This document shows, one piece after another, positions 45,336-58,242 of a DNA stretch of 64,000 nt. Source of the DNA: Ramazzottius varieornatus (Eukaryota; Tardigrada; Eutardigrada; Parachela; Ramazzottiidae). Every line of letters starts with the position of its first letter. Within the stretch, counting starts at the first letter, position 1. The stretch lies in the NCBI GenBank assembly GCA_001949185.1, contig BDGG01000002.1, forward strand, positions 5,384,448 to 5,448,447, in the 5' to 3' direction. The notes under the pieces are model-generated. The model was not told the origin of the DNA and made no database searches. It was given only the letters and a program-made list of their open reading frames with translations. The translations under genes were made by a program, and so were the position numbers.

Positions 45336-47070
45336 GGTTACGTGCTCGGGCCTCGAACCTGAGAGCTTCCAGGGAGTGGGAGTGGTGCTTAGAAATCTTG
45401 TGGCGCTCCTAACTGCGGCATTCAAACCATCCCCGATTCATTTTTCCGACGGACGCGTAAAGAGAGTCGTCATCTCGTTACGTGATGCAAAGCACTGTTC
45501 GGGCATTCTTGCTCCAGTGAGAAGCGCCGTCTCACATTAGGTCCTACACAGATACAGATTGAAACGGTTGAGCATCAACGACATCGGGATCGAACAGGAA
45601 AGACTTACGCAGCGCTCCATGTCCAAAAGATGGGCAATGTCGTTGCAGATGGTCGGTGACAATGCCGTCAATGCGCCACAGGAAAGATGGTAACTTGCGA
45701 CAGGCGCATTGAGTGAGGAATCAAGAATGCCAGATATACAGATTACCCATGAACCAACGGGTCCTGTACCGATCCTGTTCACGTCCCGAACGACCTGCCA
45801 CCAGGGACAGAACGACGCGTCACCAGAGTAGCTAGTGCGCACAGGCGCAGCCTGTTTGCGCTAGTGATACTGCGCAGTTCTTAGCTGGGCGGAGCATACT
45901 AATGACGCATCGCGTTTCAAAACGCCCCATGGCGGCAAGTTGCCGAACAGATAAAACTGAAATCTCACTGAAAATCTCAGTTGAGTCTGTTCGGCCATTC
46001 CGATAACATCAGTATATAGGAAGCGTTTCGTTCCCGATAACCGGTTTCGTGAACCACATGCGCGGTTGGTTCTCCAGTAAACCGCTGCAAGAGAAGGTAA
46101 CGAATGAATCAGCTGAACAAGAGTGAGTCTCTATAAGTCTTGTCAAATACCTCTAGCAAAACTCGATAGCTGGCCGCCAGGCTACGGGCCTGTCCGAAAC
46201 TAGAGATTAAGTTACCAATCCCGTTCACTTTGCAACTGTAGCTACGGCCTTGCTCCACCCCTTTCGTGACGTGTAACTACATTTTGCTTGCCGGAGCTCC
46301 CCTTATTTTCGAAAAATAGCGTAATCGGAGTTGCGGTTGGCTGGCATTGGGAAGCATGGTGGCTGCCCAACTATTCAAAGTTCTGATCAGCTGCTGCGCT
46401 TATGAGTGACGTTGCAACCCATCTTAGCTACAGTGGGACTTTCATCTGGCGATGGCAACTTAATGTCTGTACTTGTGCGGACTTGTCCGAACGTGTTTCG
46501 ACGGAAGCAAACCCTGTAGAATCAAAGAAAGGAAACGGATTGGCAGCGAAGCGGGTCGGATTCAAAGCGGATCGCATCGCGGTCAAAAACGGGCCGGACC
46601 GAGAACGCCCGAAAACGAGAACGGACTGGGAACGACTGCGCACCCGGATCTTGAATCGACCTTGGGAAATACAGCTCACGGAGTCATGCCCACTCCGCTC
46701 GTTCGTCGTTCCGCGTCTTCTGTGGACCTGATCTTTCTTTCTTGGGTAGGTAAGATGGAAATTAGAAACTACTGGCTTATCCTTCCGACATATGCTCACC
46801 TGTTGCTCTCTCTTTTTATACCTCGGTTGTGTGGAGTTTGTGTGGAGTTTGTGTGAAGGACACTCGAAACGCCTTGAGGGCGTGAATTCTTCGATATTCC
46901 ACCAATGAGCGAGATGAGCTATGAATTCGAAATATCCGGATTTCTTATATCAATTCCATTGGTTTGAAGAGAATCTTCCCTTCTTTTCCTCTGGAGTTCC
47001 TGATATCGACAGCATCCTTCTGTTGCAGAACTAGATTTCCAGGATCCCGCACGACGTGGTTTTGCCCAGA
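45336..47070. other. Intergenic region between DSTYK and CAPZA
   Basis: About 1.7 kb, divergent promoters on both sides. Contains a hairpin at 45943-45994, a stretch of repeated GAACG/GAAAACG near 46590-46640, and an acceptor-like TTCTGTTGCAG about 40 bases before the CAPZA start. No gene recognised. Confidence 0.45.
45943..45994. repeat. 52-bp imperfect hairpin upstream of DSTYK
   Basis: CCGAACAGATAAAACTGA on the left pairs with TCAGTTGAGTCTGTTCGG on the right, with a central AATCTCACTGAAAATC. Confidence 0.6.
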
Positions 47071-48787
47071 ATGTCTGCCTACAACGAGACTATCACGGAA
47101 GAAGACAAGGTACGTGTCAATCGGACGATTCTAATCTACGATCATCGCTAGAAAAAGTGGAAGGTGGATCCGTCGCTTCTACCGAAGTTCTTACCTGCGC
47201 TGACTGATACTGTTATAATCCCAAGATTACCAGGATGCTTGGATTGGATGGTGCGAAAGGAGTGCTATCCCTTGCCCCAAGCAGATACGACTCACTCGGG
47301 CTGATCGTTGAGCCTCGCATGCATCCTTCTCTTCAGATGCCAGCATTACCAATGTTCCTGTCCGTCTATATGATCTTTAACTTGCAGGTCTAGATTTCAG
47401 AACGGTTGTTTGATTCCAGGTTAGCATTGTCTCACGCTTTCTTCTTCATGCTCCACCAGGAGAATTCAACGAAGTTTTCAACGGTGAGACTAGATATTTT
47501 GTCGCTCACAATGGTTAAGTCCGCATAGAACAATGTACAAAATTAATATAAAATTGTTTCTCATGTTTTAGATGTGCGAACTCTTCTGAATGATGATTCC
47601 TTACTAAAAGAGCGTCTTTCGGGGTACGTGCTACACCTTATTTGCTTCGCCTATGCTTTCTAGTCCATATTTTTCGATTTAATGTGATCGGTGATCGTGT
47701 AGTTTTTGGTCAACGTCTAACTAAGGTAGCTCAATACGCCGTCGCTAGAGAATGAGCAGTTTTGTTGTAGTTTACTATACCATGATTTTGTTACAGGAGT
47801 TTCTCCCAGTATAACAAAGACCAGTTTACACCCGTACGGATAGATGGTGCCGATTTAGCTGTAAGAATACTGCATTTTACGAGCTCTCCTTTTATGGTTA
47901 TCGAGATAATGCAATGTTGTTTGTCCAGGTGATAATCAGTGAACACAACGATGTTGGGCGGAATAGATTCTACGACCCGCGATCAAAGCGCTCGTTTAAG
48001 TTTGACCATTTGCGGAAGGAAGCTTCGGAAGTTCAGCAGCAAGAGTTCGCCGATGCCAGAACGGAGTCGTGGAGATCGGCATTCGAAGCCCACTTCGCCA
48101 ACTACGTTGACAACTACTACAAACACGGAGTGTGCAGCGTCTTTGCAAAGTCGGACGGATCACAGATGACGATCGTAGCATGCATCGAAGATCATCAGTT
48201 CCAGCCCAAAAACTTTTGGTTGGTTCTTCAGTTATCATTCAGTTGCTTGATCAGTCTATTCATCTTCGGGCTTTGCAGGAATGGAAGATGGCGCGCACAG
48301 TGGTCCTTGACGTTCTCACCTGGCCAGAGTACTGCCGAACTGCGCGGCGTTGTCAAAGTCCAGGTATAAAATTTCCCTGGTTCATCCACCGGTCTTCGAG
48401 TCATCTTCGAACAGTCTCTGTAACTTCAGGTGCATTACTATGAAGACGGAAATGTGCAGCTCGTCAGTTCGAAAGAGATCAAAGAGGAAGTGTCCATCAC
48501 GGTAATTTCTTCATTTGGCAATACGTACGTTTGGTCAGATCAAAGCAGTCTTATGGTATGTGGCCCAATTACAGGGCGAAGCTGAGACAGCCCGAAACGT
48601 TATCCAGATAGTTCAGGAAGCAGAGAACGACTATCAAACAGGTGTCTCGGAGAACTACAGTACGATGTCCGAAACGACGTTCAAAGCATTACGGCGCCAG
48701 CTGCCACTAACCAGAACAAAGATTGACTGGGGAAAGATCACGGGTTACCGGATTGGCAACGAACTGGTCAAAACGGACGGCAGATGA
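47071..48787 (+). CDS. CAPZA: F-actin-capping protein subunit alpha
   Basis: Alpha subunit of the CapZ heterodimer, which caps actin barbed ends. Eight exons: 47071-47109, 47420-47483, 47572-47623, 47797-47860, 47929-48218, 48279-48363, 48430-48501, 48575-48787; 292 aa (human 286). Near-continuous agreement with the family: [88 protein letters not shown], and the C-terminal [20 protein letters not shown] with the basic capping tentacle. Frame is intact across all exons. Confidence 0.96.
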
Positions 48788-50038
48788 GGAATTACAGGAT
48801 TTGGTTTAGTCGGTTACGTTCAATGCCTATCCGCGGACTTTTTTTTATGATATAACAGTAGGTTTCTCTTTACTACCATGTTTTCTGTTGCGCTTCAAGT
48901 TCGCTGTCCTGTATATAACAACGTTTTTAAACATAAATTTTCCTTGGTTCACCTGCATTATAGTTAATCGCGCTTCATCAGAACTTAAGAGCTGCTGATG
49001 ACTAATGATCGCCTGCATACTGGTTTAGCATCTTAAACCCGAAAACTGTTTATTGTCTTTGACTTTTCGGCGGCATTCGATGCATATACAGTAGAAGCGA
49101 CCAAAAACATTCGGACGGCAAGTTCGAAACATCCGTTTTGCTCCTCACGGCTCCCGTGTATACGTATCCGCGGCCAGTGGGCAGTAAGTTACGGTTGACT
49201 AGTGGTTCACTACAATACTGGAAATAGCGCTGTACCGCGATACAGAGTATTGTCAACTTTTTCTTTTTTCTCGGGTCCCGAGTCGGAGAATCCCGCCTTA
49301 TAACTACTTCGGAGTTCCGATCATTTCGGACGTACGTGCCCGAATACTATACCGTGGGCCATGCATAGTGTGTACTGCATGGCCTACGGTACAAATTCTG
49401 TCGAGTTGTCCGAAATGATCGGAACAATCAAAGTCTCCTGGACCCGTAGGGCCGAACCAGCGTCGGCGGGGAACTCTCCGAGGGAAATTGTACTTTCGAA
49501 AAATCGAGTTATTCGACATCACCATCACGCCATGACGCCCGGGGAAATTTCAGGTTCAATGGAAGGTCAGTCCGAAGCACGTTGAGTCAACAGAGTCAGC
49601 TGATAACTGATACGTCAGTCTGCAGCCTTCATGAGCGCAAGCAGTCTTCTTCTCCGTCTTCGCTGCTTGCTGCTTCACCTCGCCTTGACGAGATCATTCC
49701 TCACAGCGATGAGGAATCTCTAAACGACTGCTAAGCTGGCCAGCTTATTCTGTTCTGGACATCCGTATTGGAAGGAATCTCCGTTTTGCTACTGTTGGAT
49801 AACGCTTATTACGAGACTATTCCGTTCCTACTTCTGCCGCAGAATTCTCTGCTCTACTTCGCAGCTCTAACAGCTGGGAAGCTAAAGAGACCTGTATCCG
49901 CCATCTACGGTGTGATTCTACTTCATGGCGTCACTCCGGCCGGTGAATCTGGTATCTGCGACCCTTCCGAAAGCTCCGCTAAACCGGCTTGTACGCCTCG
50001 GAGGAAAGTGATCCCGTGAGGTTCTGCTTGCGATCGAC
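48788..50038. other. Intergenic region between CAPZA and TBC1D25
   Basis: About 1.25 kb with the CAPZA 3' UTR, the hairpin at 49314-49425 and the TBC1D25 upstream region. A plus-strand frame at 49768-50019 encodes a hydrophobic peptide (VLLLLDNAYYETIPFLLLP) with no family features; I read it as 5' UTR. Confidence 0.45.
49314..49425. repeat. 112-bp long hairpin with a perfect 18-bp stem base
   Basis: GTTCCGATCATTTCGGAC at 49314-49331 is exactly inverted at 49408-49425 (GTCCGAAATGATCGGAAC). Inside, a second paired block (TACCGTGGGCCATGCA against TGCATGGCCTACGGTA) closes a loop of about ten bases. Foldback transposon remnant or a structured RNA precursor are both possible. Confidence 0.85.
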
Positions 50039-53000
50039 ATGACGGACGTGTTTGCTCTTCACCAGATGGACGCGGTGAAAGTCAGAGTGAAGGTGAGCTA
50101 ATGTCTGTTTGCTTTCCAGATTATTCATTGTGTTTATGTGATCGTGAGATTACAGGTGCTTATCAAGAGAGCCGACGTCCGACCTGTTATTCCGTTAATC
50201 AGATCCTATATGCGTTACTTCGAGAGTTGGTCGTCCATACTTCAGGCACGATTTTCGGGCGTCACGCGACTAGATTTCGTAGTAACCTCCACCCGCGATG
50301 GTTTTCGGCCCTGTGAAGATCGCACCAGAGGAAGTCGCGTCGGGACGGAAGTGGACTTATAGTGGAGGCTTATGGATGACAGCCCAGATAGCTTTCGTTG
50401 AAGATAGTTAGTGTATGTCCAATGTTTCGTTGGTTTGTCATTTCAGAGAAAGTTTCCCGGGCCTGAGCTGCTTTGCCTGATAGTTCGTGCATGAGTTGCT
50501 TTGTCTGGGTCGGGGCGACCATGGATGCGTGACTGAACTTGTTCCGCGTTATCGAAGAGGTCATAAGAGAACAAGGAAGCAGGGTAAATATTCCAGGCAG
50601 GGGGAGTCTTGACTGTCTTGTCTTACCGGTCATTTTCCACCGACTTGATGCTTGCTTCATGAGGTTCTTGTTCTCATCCTTGCAATGCTGCGCTTCCTGA
50701 TGAGCCTGCGGATCAGTTTTCATTTTGGAAGCGAGTCGCTACCCTGAGAGAGTGACTGGCACTTTGTTGTGAGGCTGTTCAAGAATGTCTGCTTGGCCTC
50801 GGACCGGTCAGTATATGGCCAATGCACCGGCAGTAAATGCATCACAGCAGGCATCCTTGGCCGTGTCGCCGGCGAAATGAGCACTAATGTCTCATGGCGT
50901 GGCCGACGGTCTTCGCTGAAGGATGCAAAGATCAATTATTCTAGCCTTTGGGTGTCTTGACAGTGCTCTCCAAATCAAGCTGAAACTGCTCGACGGATGG
51001 GAACTTACAGCACCATATTTCAACTTCCCAAACCATGTCTCGACAGAAGACTCCTCTGGTACCCTCGAGGTAGAACTTCTCCAGACGTTTGTGAGGCTGT
51101 GCCATCGAACTGGTCTTTTTTTACTTATGGAACCACGGTGGAAACACCTGCGTATTTAAATATTCACATTAGCTCTGCAACTGTTTGTGAATATTGGGAA
51201 GGAAGGCAATGTGCGTGGAAGGATCGAGACGCATGGCGCAGTGCGTGTAGTTTTATAGTTCGGTCAGGCATCTTAATGTCGGGGGCGAAGCATGCCGGCC
51301 GGGAATTTGTCTATGCTGCTGTTGTCACCGTTTCCGCCTTTGCTGTATGGAGCTAATTTCCAAGGTTTCCTGGCTTTGACGCGGATGAGAGGTTGGTCTT
51401 GATGAGAGCATGGGTGGCGAAAGCACTTGTGTCTTGGTCCCGTCTGGCCTTCATCGACATCTACAACGTCTACACGTGGGAGCACTTCCCATTATATGCC
51501 TCCCGACCGCGCCCACGGCGCGTTTCTGTCGCACTTTGTGATGCTTTACCAGTAAACTTGCGGGCCAATTTAACGCGGGGTTCCCGATAGACGCCATGCA
51601 CTTGCTATCTCCCCAACCAGCTTTAGATTGTTGTTTTGAATACGCACATAACGCAGCACAATCATATGAGCACATTGCAGTGTGTACGAACAGCCGGAGC
51701 AGGTAAACAACCCGCCGGCTCTTGACTCACAGACTTCCGTAGTAGTTTTTTCTACAAAGAAGTAGCCGCGTCTTCAACGTAATGTATTGTAATGGGCTGT
51801 TTCTTCCATTTTGACGGTTCTGATGCTGCAATGTGGAAATTTGAAGTTTACGAGCTTTTTGTATGTCCTTTCGATGCTTCATTGTTCTGAGAAAATTTAT
51901 TCGCATATCTTCGTTACCTCTAGACGGCTCCGAATATCTGAGCAGAAGAGAAACAAACTGCTCGCACATCCTCCTGGTTTCATGGTTAGGAATCCATTGT
52001 CTGTACCGGCATTCTGAAGTTTTATTGTCAGGTATAATTGGGGGTGTGACGCCTTCCGTCTATTGCTTATTACGGCAATCTAGCTTAATTCTCTCGACGA
52101 GACCAATCTAGTTGGTCTTGCCCTCACGGCCCTGTCGAGTTGGTTACGACGCAGTTCATGATACACCGCTATGGATGTCACATGCTGAATAGTCTTTCGC
52201 ATGAGCTGGTTTACTGAATGTGTCTGTTTATTTTCCAGAAATGCGACGGACAAAATACGGCTGTCTACAAAAAGTTCTCCATTGACCCACGCATTACATC
52301 CTTCGAAGTCCTGAGGAAACTCCTGTCCAAAGCCTTCAACATACGAGGGTCAGTTCGAGTGTTTACCAGCTTCCGTTGTGATCGTTGAACAGTTCTGAGT
52401 GCTTTGCGAAATAAATGGTGATAACTGAAAAATGCTGTAATGGCTTTGGAGTGTGATGACCCAAATTGTTCCGATACGTCATGGTGAACATTATCTTATC
52501 GGGTTGTTTTTGTAGAGAGTTTAGTATCAGTTATCTGGCGCGCGACGAGGCTGGAAAACCAACATACACGTCGCTGCTGTCGGATTGGGATCTCGACGCA
52601 GCTTTGCTCGGCTTATCGCCCGATTCTCATCTGCGTCTAAAGGTCGACTTGCAGCCTGTCGAAGAAGGTCGGTTTAACAGTCCAGTCACCTCTAAAAGCT
52701 CAAGAAAAAGTTCCCGAATTATCTAGGCATCACATATGAAATGTGCAGGCCAATACTGCGCGAAGTCAGCTGGAGAAAATGCGGAAGTTAACTTAGTCTG
52801 ATGGGTATTTAAACAGGGATGGAACTGCTGCAGTAGAAAACAGTAACCAGTTTCCCGATTAAAATTCAGAATGCTCTGTGGCGTGGTTCTGTCTGGTGAA
52901 CACTGTTATATGAACTGATACCCTTTACTGTTTCTTCCAGGTTACAACGACTGGGACATAATATGTCCAGTTGATCTTCCCGACGAGCCTTCCAGCGCGA

Positions 53001-55231
53001 TGCGTTCTCCTTCGTCGTCGCACCCACTCTCCTTTCGTGACAAATTCATCAGTATTTCAAAGACAATGGACATGGTGACCAAAGCGCTGAATCTATCCGA
53101 AGTTGAGCGGCGCTACGCCAAGCCACCAATGACCGATGTGGAATACCGCAACTTTCTGGATTCCGATGGGCGCTTAGTGCGCCCGTTGGAGTTTCGTCGT
53201 AGTGTCTTTCTTGGTGGTGTCGACCATAACTTGCGTAAATATGTTTGGCGACTGATACTTAACGTTTTCCCGGATGGACTTGCGGGTCAAGAGAGACTTG
53301 ACTACATGAAGGCAAAGTCCACAGAGTACTACCGGATTCGCGACAGCTGGAAAGCAAGGTTCTCCAACGGTGAAATGACTCATCAACTACAGTTTATCAC
53401 CAACCTCGTGAGAAAAGACGTCCTCAGGTACATAACAATGACCACTCATGTTCTCATACCGGAACGCAGTACCAGGAAACCGAAACTGAGCCGTCACGAA
53501 CCTGCAGGCAAACTCTAGCTTTTGTGACGTTCATGTATGCAAGTGGGTGAATGGGGAATGGAATGTTCGTTCCATGCACCTGCATACCCAAGTGTCATAA
53601 CAAGGGTATGCTCCGTGCTACGCAAGTTTTTCTGGTTTTGTAGCGGTACCAATCTTAAGCTTCTCCGTAGGACGGATCGAACGCAGAAGTTCTACGCCGG
53701 ATCTGATGAGAACAAGAATGTGCTGGCACTCTTCAACGTCTTGACAACTTACGCCATGACCCATCCTTCAGTTTCGTACTGTCAAGGAATGAGTGATCTA
53801 GCATCACCGCTGCTGGTCGTCATGAAGGATGAAGCGCACGCGTATATCTGCTTCTGTGGTCTGATGAAGCGCATGAAGAGAAACTTCCGCTCAGATGGCC
53901 TTAGTCTCACTCTCAAGTTCGACCATTTAAAAAAGATCATAGCTTACTACGATCCCGAGTTTCACAGCTACTTGGTTCAGAACGACTGTGATGAGCTCTT
54001 GTTCTGTTACCGATGGCTACTGGTCGAGTTAAAGCGCGAGTTTGCCTTCGAAGATGCCTTACATATCCTAGAAGTTATCTGGAGCTCTCTGCCACCAGAT
54101 CCACCAGCCCACGAACTAGAATTAACAGAAATGGGATTTTTCGGTAATTCAAACGATTTAGAAAAACGTGAATATGAAATAACAGAGTTGTCTTGTTGCA
54201 GATGAGGGAGACGATTCCGGTTTGCACTTCACACGTGGAGACCCAAGGACTACGACTTCATCCAAGTCTTCGTCTGGACACAGTTCGGGACGACCGAGTA
54301 AACGAGGAAGTGTCATCAGCGGAGAAGGAGATGACCAGTCGCACAGTTCCTCTGAAGATTCGAATGATTACGTCTTGATGAGCGACTCTCTGACAGATAA
54401 TCTGGAAAAGCAGCTGGTTTATCTGGAGATATCCACGGCAGACGCCAGTCAAAGATGTCGAAATGCGTCGGAAGTTTCGAGTAGCAGCGCAGACTCCCAG
54501 TGCCGTCTGGCCCGTCCGTCTTCCGCCTACAGCATGGACAATACCCTCACAGACTCCAAGGTACATGCACGTTTGCCTTCAGATACATTTTTTTCTGTAA
54601 AATTCCGAAAGTCCATCTGGGTCGTATGTCAAATGGTACAGCAGGGGAAGAAACTTAAACTTATGAACAGAAGGACGAAACTGACAGCGTAAGCGAAGGC
54701 CGTGCCGGGATGTATCAAGGCCGCGCCTTGGCTAAGCAAGGGTGAAGCTGAATACTAACTTTTGGTGTGTTTCCGCAGGTGGAATTTCTTCTTCCGCCTT
54801 CGAACATTTCTCGGACCAACTCCGATCTTTCGGACATCTCTTCACTACCGTCGGCCGATGCCTCACCGACTGCAGTGGTGAGGCGACGTTGGCCACAAAG
54901 CGTCATGGACTCTGGAGTGGACGCTTCTGCTCCTTCGCCTTCGGAATCTTCCAAGTCCCAACTTCCGCGTCCGCAGGAGCTGGGAGATGGCAACCCGTTC
55001 CTGATTTTCCTGTGCGCCACCATTCTGCTTCAGCAGCGAGACTGTATTATGAGCAACCAGATGCAGCAGCACTTTGAGCTGGCCATGCACTTTGATAAGT
55101 TAATCAAACGCCATAACCTACATAAAATTCTGCTGCAGGCTCGCAGACTTTTCACAGACTATTTGAAAACCCAACAGTCTTTGCAGGACGAAGCCGAAAG
55201 CCATGCCGAAGATGGCGCGCACAATTTTTAA
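50039..55231 (+). CDS. TBC1D25: Rab GTPase-activating protein TBC1D25 (OATL1)
   Basis: TBC-domain GAP (Rab33B in mammals) that binds ATG8 proteins and acts in autophagosome-lysosome fusion. Seven exons: 50039-50092, 52239-52348, 52516-52667, 52941-53427, 53671-54143, 54202-54560, 54779-55231; 695 aa (human 688). The N-terminus VKVRVK-KCDGQNTAVYKK and SIDPRITSFEVLRKLL match human VRVRVKKC...VDPQITSLDVL, which ties the far upstream first exon to the gene across a 2.1 kb intron. The TBC domain shows GGVDHNLRKYVWRLILNVFP, the arginine-finger region VRKDVLRTDR and the glutamine finger in SYCQGMSDLASP, then LKREFAFEDALHILEVIWSS. A Ser-rich linker precedes LGDGNPFLIFLCATILLQQR, the split C-terminal part typical of this protein. 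Confidence 0.92.
50093..52238 (+). other. Long first intron of TBC1D25
   Basis: 2,146 bases, far longer than any other intron in the window. It has several medium open frames on both strands (for example 50370-50723 minus and 50997-51356 plus), none with recognisable family features, and no clear terminal repeats. Such a long first intron may hold regulatory sequence. Confidence 0.6.
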
Positions 55232-58200
55232 CCGACCAGTGTTTTTGACTGACTTTTTTATCCCATGTTAACAATCTCTTCAGGAAAGTCCACTCCATGG
55301 TTTGTATCCGCTCAAACGAAAACTGCGGTGAAGAAAACTCTTTTTTCGTGCATGCTTTTGATATACGTTACCGAATTACTGTGATGTTTGTGACTTTTTG
55401 AACTACGCCTGCGTTTCGAAATCATCCGAAAACTGAGCCACCGTAAAACTGGCCCAGGGTGTTTCGCGAAGCTCCTTATGGCTAGGGAAGAGCGATGGCC
55501 TCGCAGAAAGATTTGCGGGAAGAGCCATGAAACTCGCCGAAGGGTTTTCACGGTCCTCATTGAATTTTTCATGCTCTAGCATACGTTGGGTACCGCGGTT
55601 GTCGCATGTGAGAGTATGCAGGTGGGTGAAATACGATTTTGGTATTCCGCCGGCTTTCGGAGGACAGATTTGCGTTCATATTGCGGTTACTCGTGGGACC
55701 GGGTAGATCATCTGGTATTAAAGCTTAGACCAGAGCTTGAACGGTATCATATGACGCCGATAAACAGATTAATTAGATTGCGCATTCCAGAGGATATGTT
55801 GGTTAGAAAAAATGGTTCAGCCGCGGAGAAAGAAAAAGATGGAAAAAGCGTTTTAGGTGTCAATCGAATTGAAAGGGGCTTTGCACGGACATGCACAAAA
55901 GGGCAACAAAACGATTTGGAAACAATCTGCAGCATCCCAAAATTGAAACGTCGTCTAACGACTCCCGCTTGATTGAGCACCAACAAATCATTAAGCGACC
56001 CAATCTCCGTTGTAACAGTGATAGTATGGGAAAAGGATCTGTGTTGTTCTGCACTTCATCTCATCTGTTTTCCTACCAGTCACTTCACTGACCGGCGTGT
56101 GACGGGATCAGATTGCCCGATCAACCTCGCGTCGTTAACGTCCTCGATCAGCAGATTTTTGATCCGTGGGAAACCCAATGACCAAACATTATGTTTGCGA
56201 TACGGATGAACCTCCAAGCCGTATCATACCAAATCAAAAAACGAAGACCGGACACCGAAGGTTGCGTTTGCGTATTCTTTCTTTGAATGATCAAGAATAC
56301 TAATCATTGGACCTACTCAGCTTTACAAGCTTGAGAGGACCAAAAAACCATTGTTTAATTGTCCGTATATTTTCGTTTCCAATGGTATCCGGTCAGAGAT
56401 ACGTTGGTATCGTGTTCTCGGCTGACCCGGAAGTGGATCACTCTGCTAACCTAAGTTCTGGCATCGTTGACGGGATGTCTCGTAGATCAGCACAGGACTT
56501 CCCTGCAAGCACGAACTGTGGTGCTTTACGGGCGGACAAGGCAAGGCTGTCAGCATCCATCAGATAATGTGATCGTCAGTGATCACTAAGCCACCCCGTC
56601 GCTTTATCCATTCCGTTATTATCCACCAGAGAATATCAATTCAATTTGCTGCAGAAAAAGGTTACTTACGAAATGGCGCTTTTCAAGCCGGTTTTACATC
56701 GATTCATCCTCTATATCAGGTCACAAGCTGCCAGAGCCTTTCATAAAAACTGCTCATCTTTATGCTCCATTAATTGTGCGATAATCGTAATGGCCGACCA
56801 CTGTGGAATAGGTCGGCAGAAAAAGACACGGCTTGCATCGATCAGCCCTCATCTTGTAATTAAACCACAGGAATATCTTCAGGAAAATCGTGCAGTATCG
56901 AGTAAAGCCTTACCTGAGCTGGATAATGCCAAGATCGTGACGAATACTTTCTGCTAAGCTTTATCATTCCGAGTTCGCCGTTTCAAACGAGTCCAGATAG
57001 TCGTATTGGGTACCACACATTTAGTGCGCCAGTGCGGTATCAGACTGTGCACGCTGTTGATAATTTATGCTTCTAGTATAATGGAAGCTCTTGTAATTCG
57101 TACCATAATCGATGGTGGACGAGTAATTACCGCATATGGAAGTAGCGATGAGCGCGCCTTCGTGATCAGAGATTTATAATAATATTTATATACATTTTCG
57201 CTCTTGAATGCCTGTGCCCGTTGATGGCGTAACTTGTATGGGTGCTCCGAGCCTCGTCACGCCCTTCCCAGATTAGTTTCTTCCATTAAATCCTTACTAT
57301 ACAGACGTATAATATGTTACCATATAGTGCGATGATACCGGAAGCTTTCAATCAAATTATATCCGAGCATATTGTTCGAATGCGTACTGCACAAATCTAG
57401 ATCTAAGTTAGAGTACGCCAGATCGCCTTTCGATCCCAGTTTCGCATACGCGCAGTACTCTGGCTCTGCAAAAATAATACCGACTGATCTTCTGTCGGAT
57501 CGTGAGTTCAGTCAGTAGAAACTACCAACCAGCTATGGACAATGCTAAAAATTATCATGTCGAATGGAAATATTGTGTATAGGCCCCTTGATTCTTCCGG
57601 AAGTTGGTTTTCGAACTCGGCCACTCCCAAAGGCCATTAATGTTTTGCCAAAAGATCACCAAGAAAATTTTGTCTGCCCAAATTTTGCATTGTGCTTTTC
57701 AGAGTAGATATGCAGATGAGGAAAGGGACACGTGGCGGTGCTGATAATGTCATATACCGGAGTAATTGGATTATGTTACGATCTTTGGGAGTGATTGTCT
57801 GATCGTACCAGAGTGCACGCGTACGTTGTCCGGCCTCGCTAGCTATAGCCGAGGTTTAATGGGGCAGTCGGGGTATTATACACAGGCGCATTTCAAAGTC
57901 TGTGGAAACATTGATAAGCCGGCCCGCGTATCCGGTATACGTTTCAGATCATCCACTCAAAAGAATTGCAGCGAATTTATTCCAGTTTAACCCCTGATAG
58001 TGCAACGTGCTGATGCATTAACTACTGTGCCACTATAAACTTCATGGTCCACTCGAATTCCGCTCCACTCACGTTGGGTTATTGAAATCGAGACAGCTTT
58101 TCTCATCACGACCGCATGGATAATCTTGTGACGCTCTAGTCTATTTGTTTGAAGGCCATAGTCAAGATCGGTAATTTGGAAAATCCCCGTTGATATACAC

Positions 58201-58242
58201 ACCCACCTTTGGACAAAGAGCTTCCGGGTTGTGGAAGGTGCG
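55232..58242. other. Intergenic region between TBC1D25 and LMO
   Basis: About 3 kb, AT-rich, with no convincing multi-exon gene. The only frame of note is the intronless one at 55586-55972, listed separately. The part near 57000-58200 probably includes LMO upstream regulatory DNA or a 5' UTR exon, but I see no motif to prove it. Confidence 0.45.
55586..55972 (+). CDS. Doubtful intronless frame with faint QCR7/UQCRB resemblance
   Basis: An open frame whose first real ATG gives about 119 aa beginning MQVGEIRFWYSAGF. A 38-residue block (from DRVDHLVLKLRPELERYHM to LRIPEDMLV) can be laid without gaps on the VKEAIRRLP...DRMFRIKRAL...ILPKEQW block of complex III subunit 7, but with only about eight identities. 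The rest does not match. It could be a decayed retrocopy, a divergent gene or chance. Confidence 0.2.
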   Translation: MGTAVVACESMQVGEIRFWYSAGFRRTDLRSYCGYSWDRVDHLVLKLRPELERYHMTPINRLIRLRIPEDMLVRKNGSAAEKEKDGKSVLGVNRIERGFARTCTKGQQNDLETICSIPKLKRRLTTPA

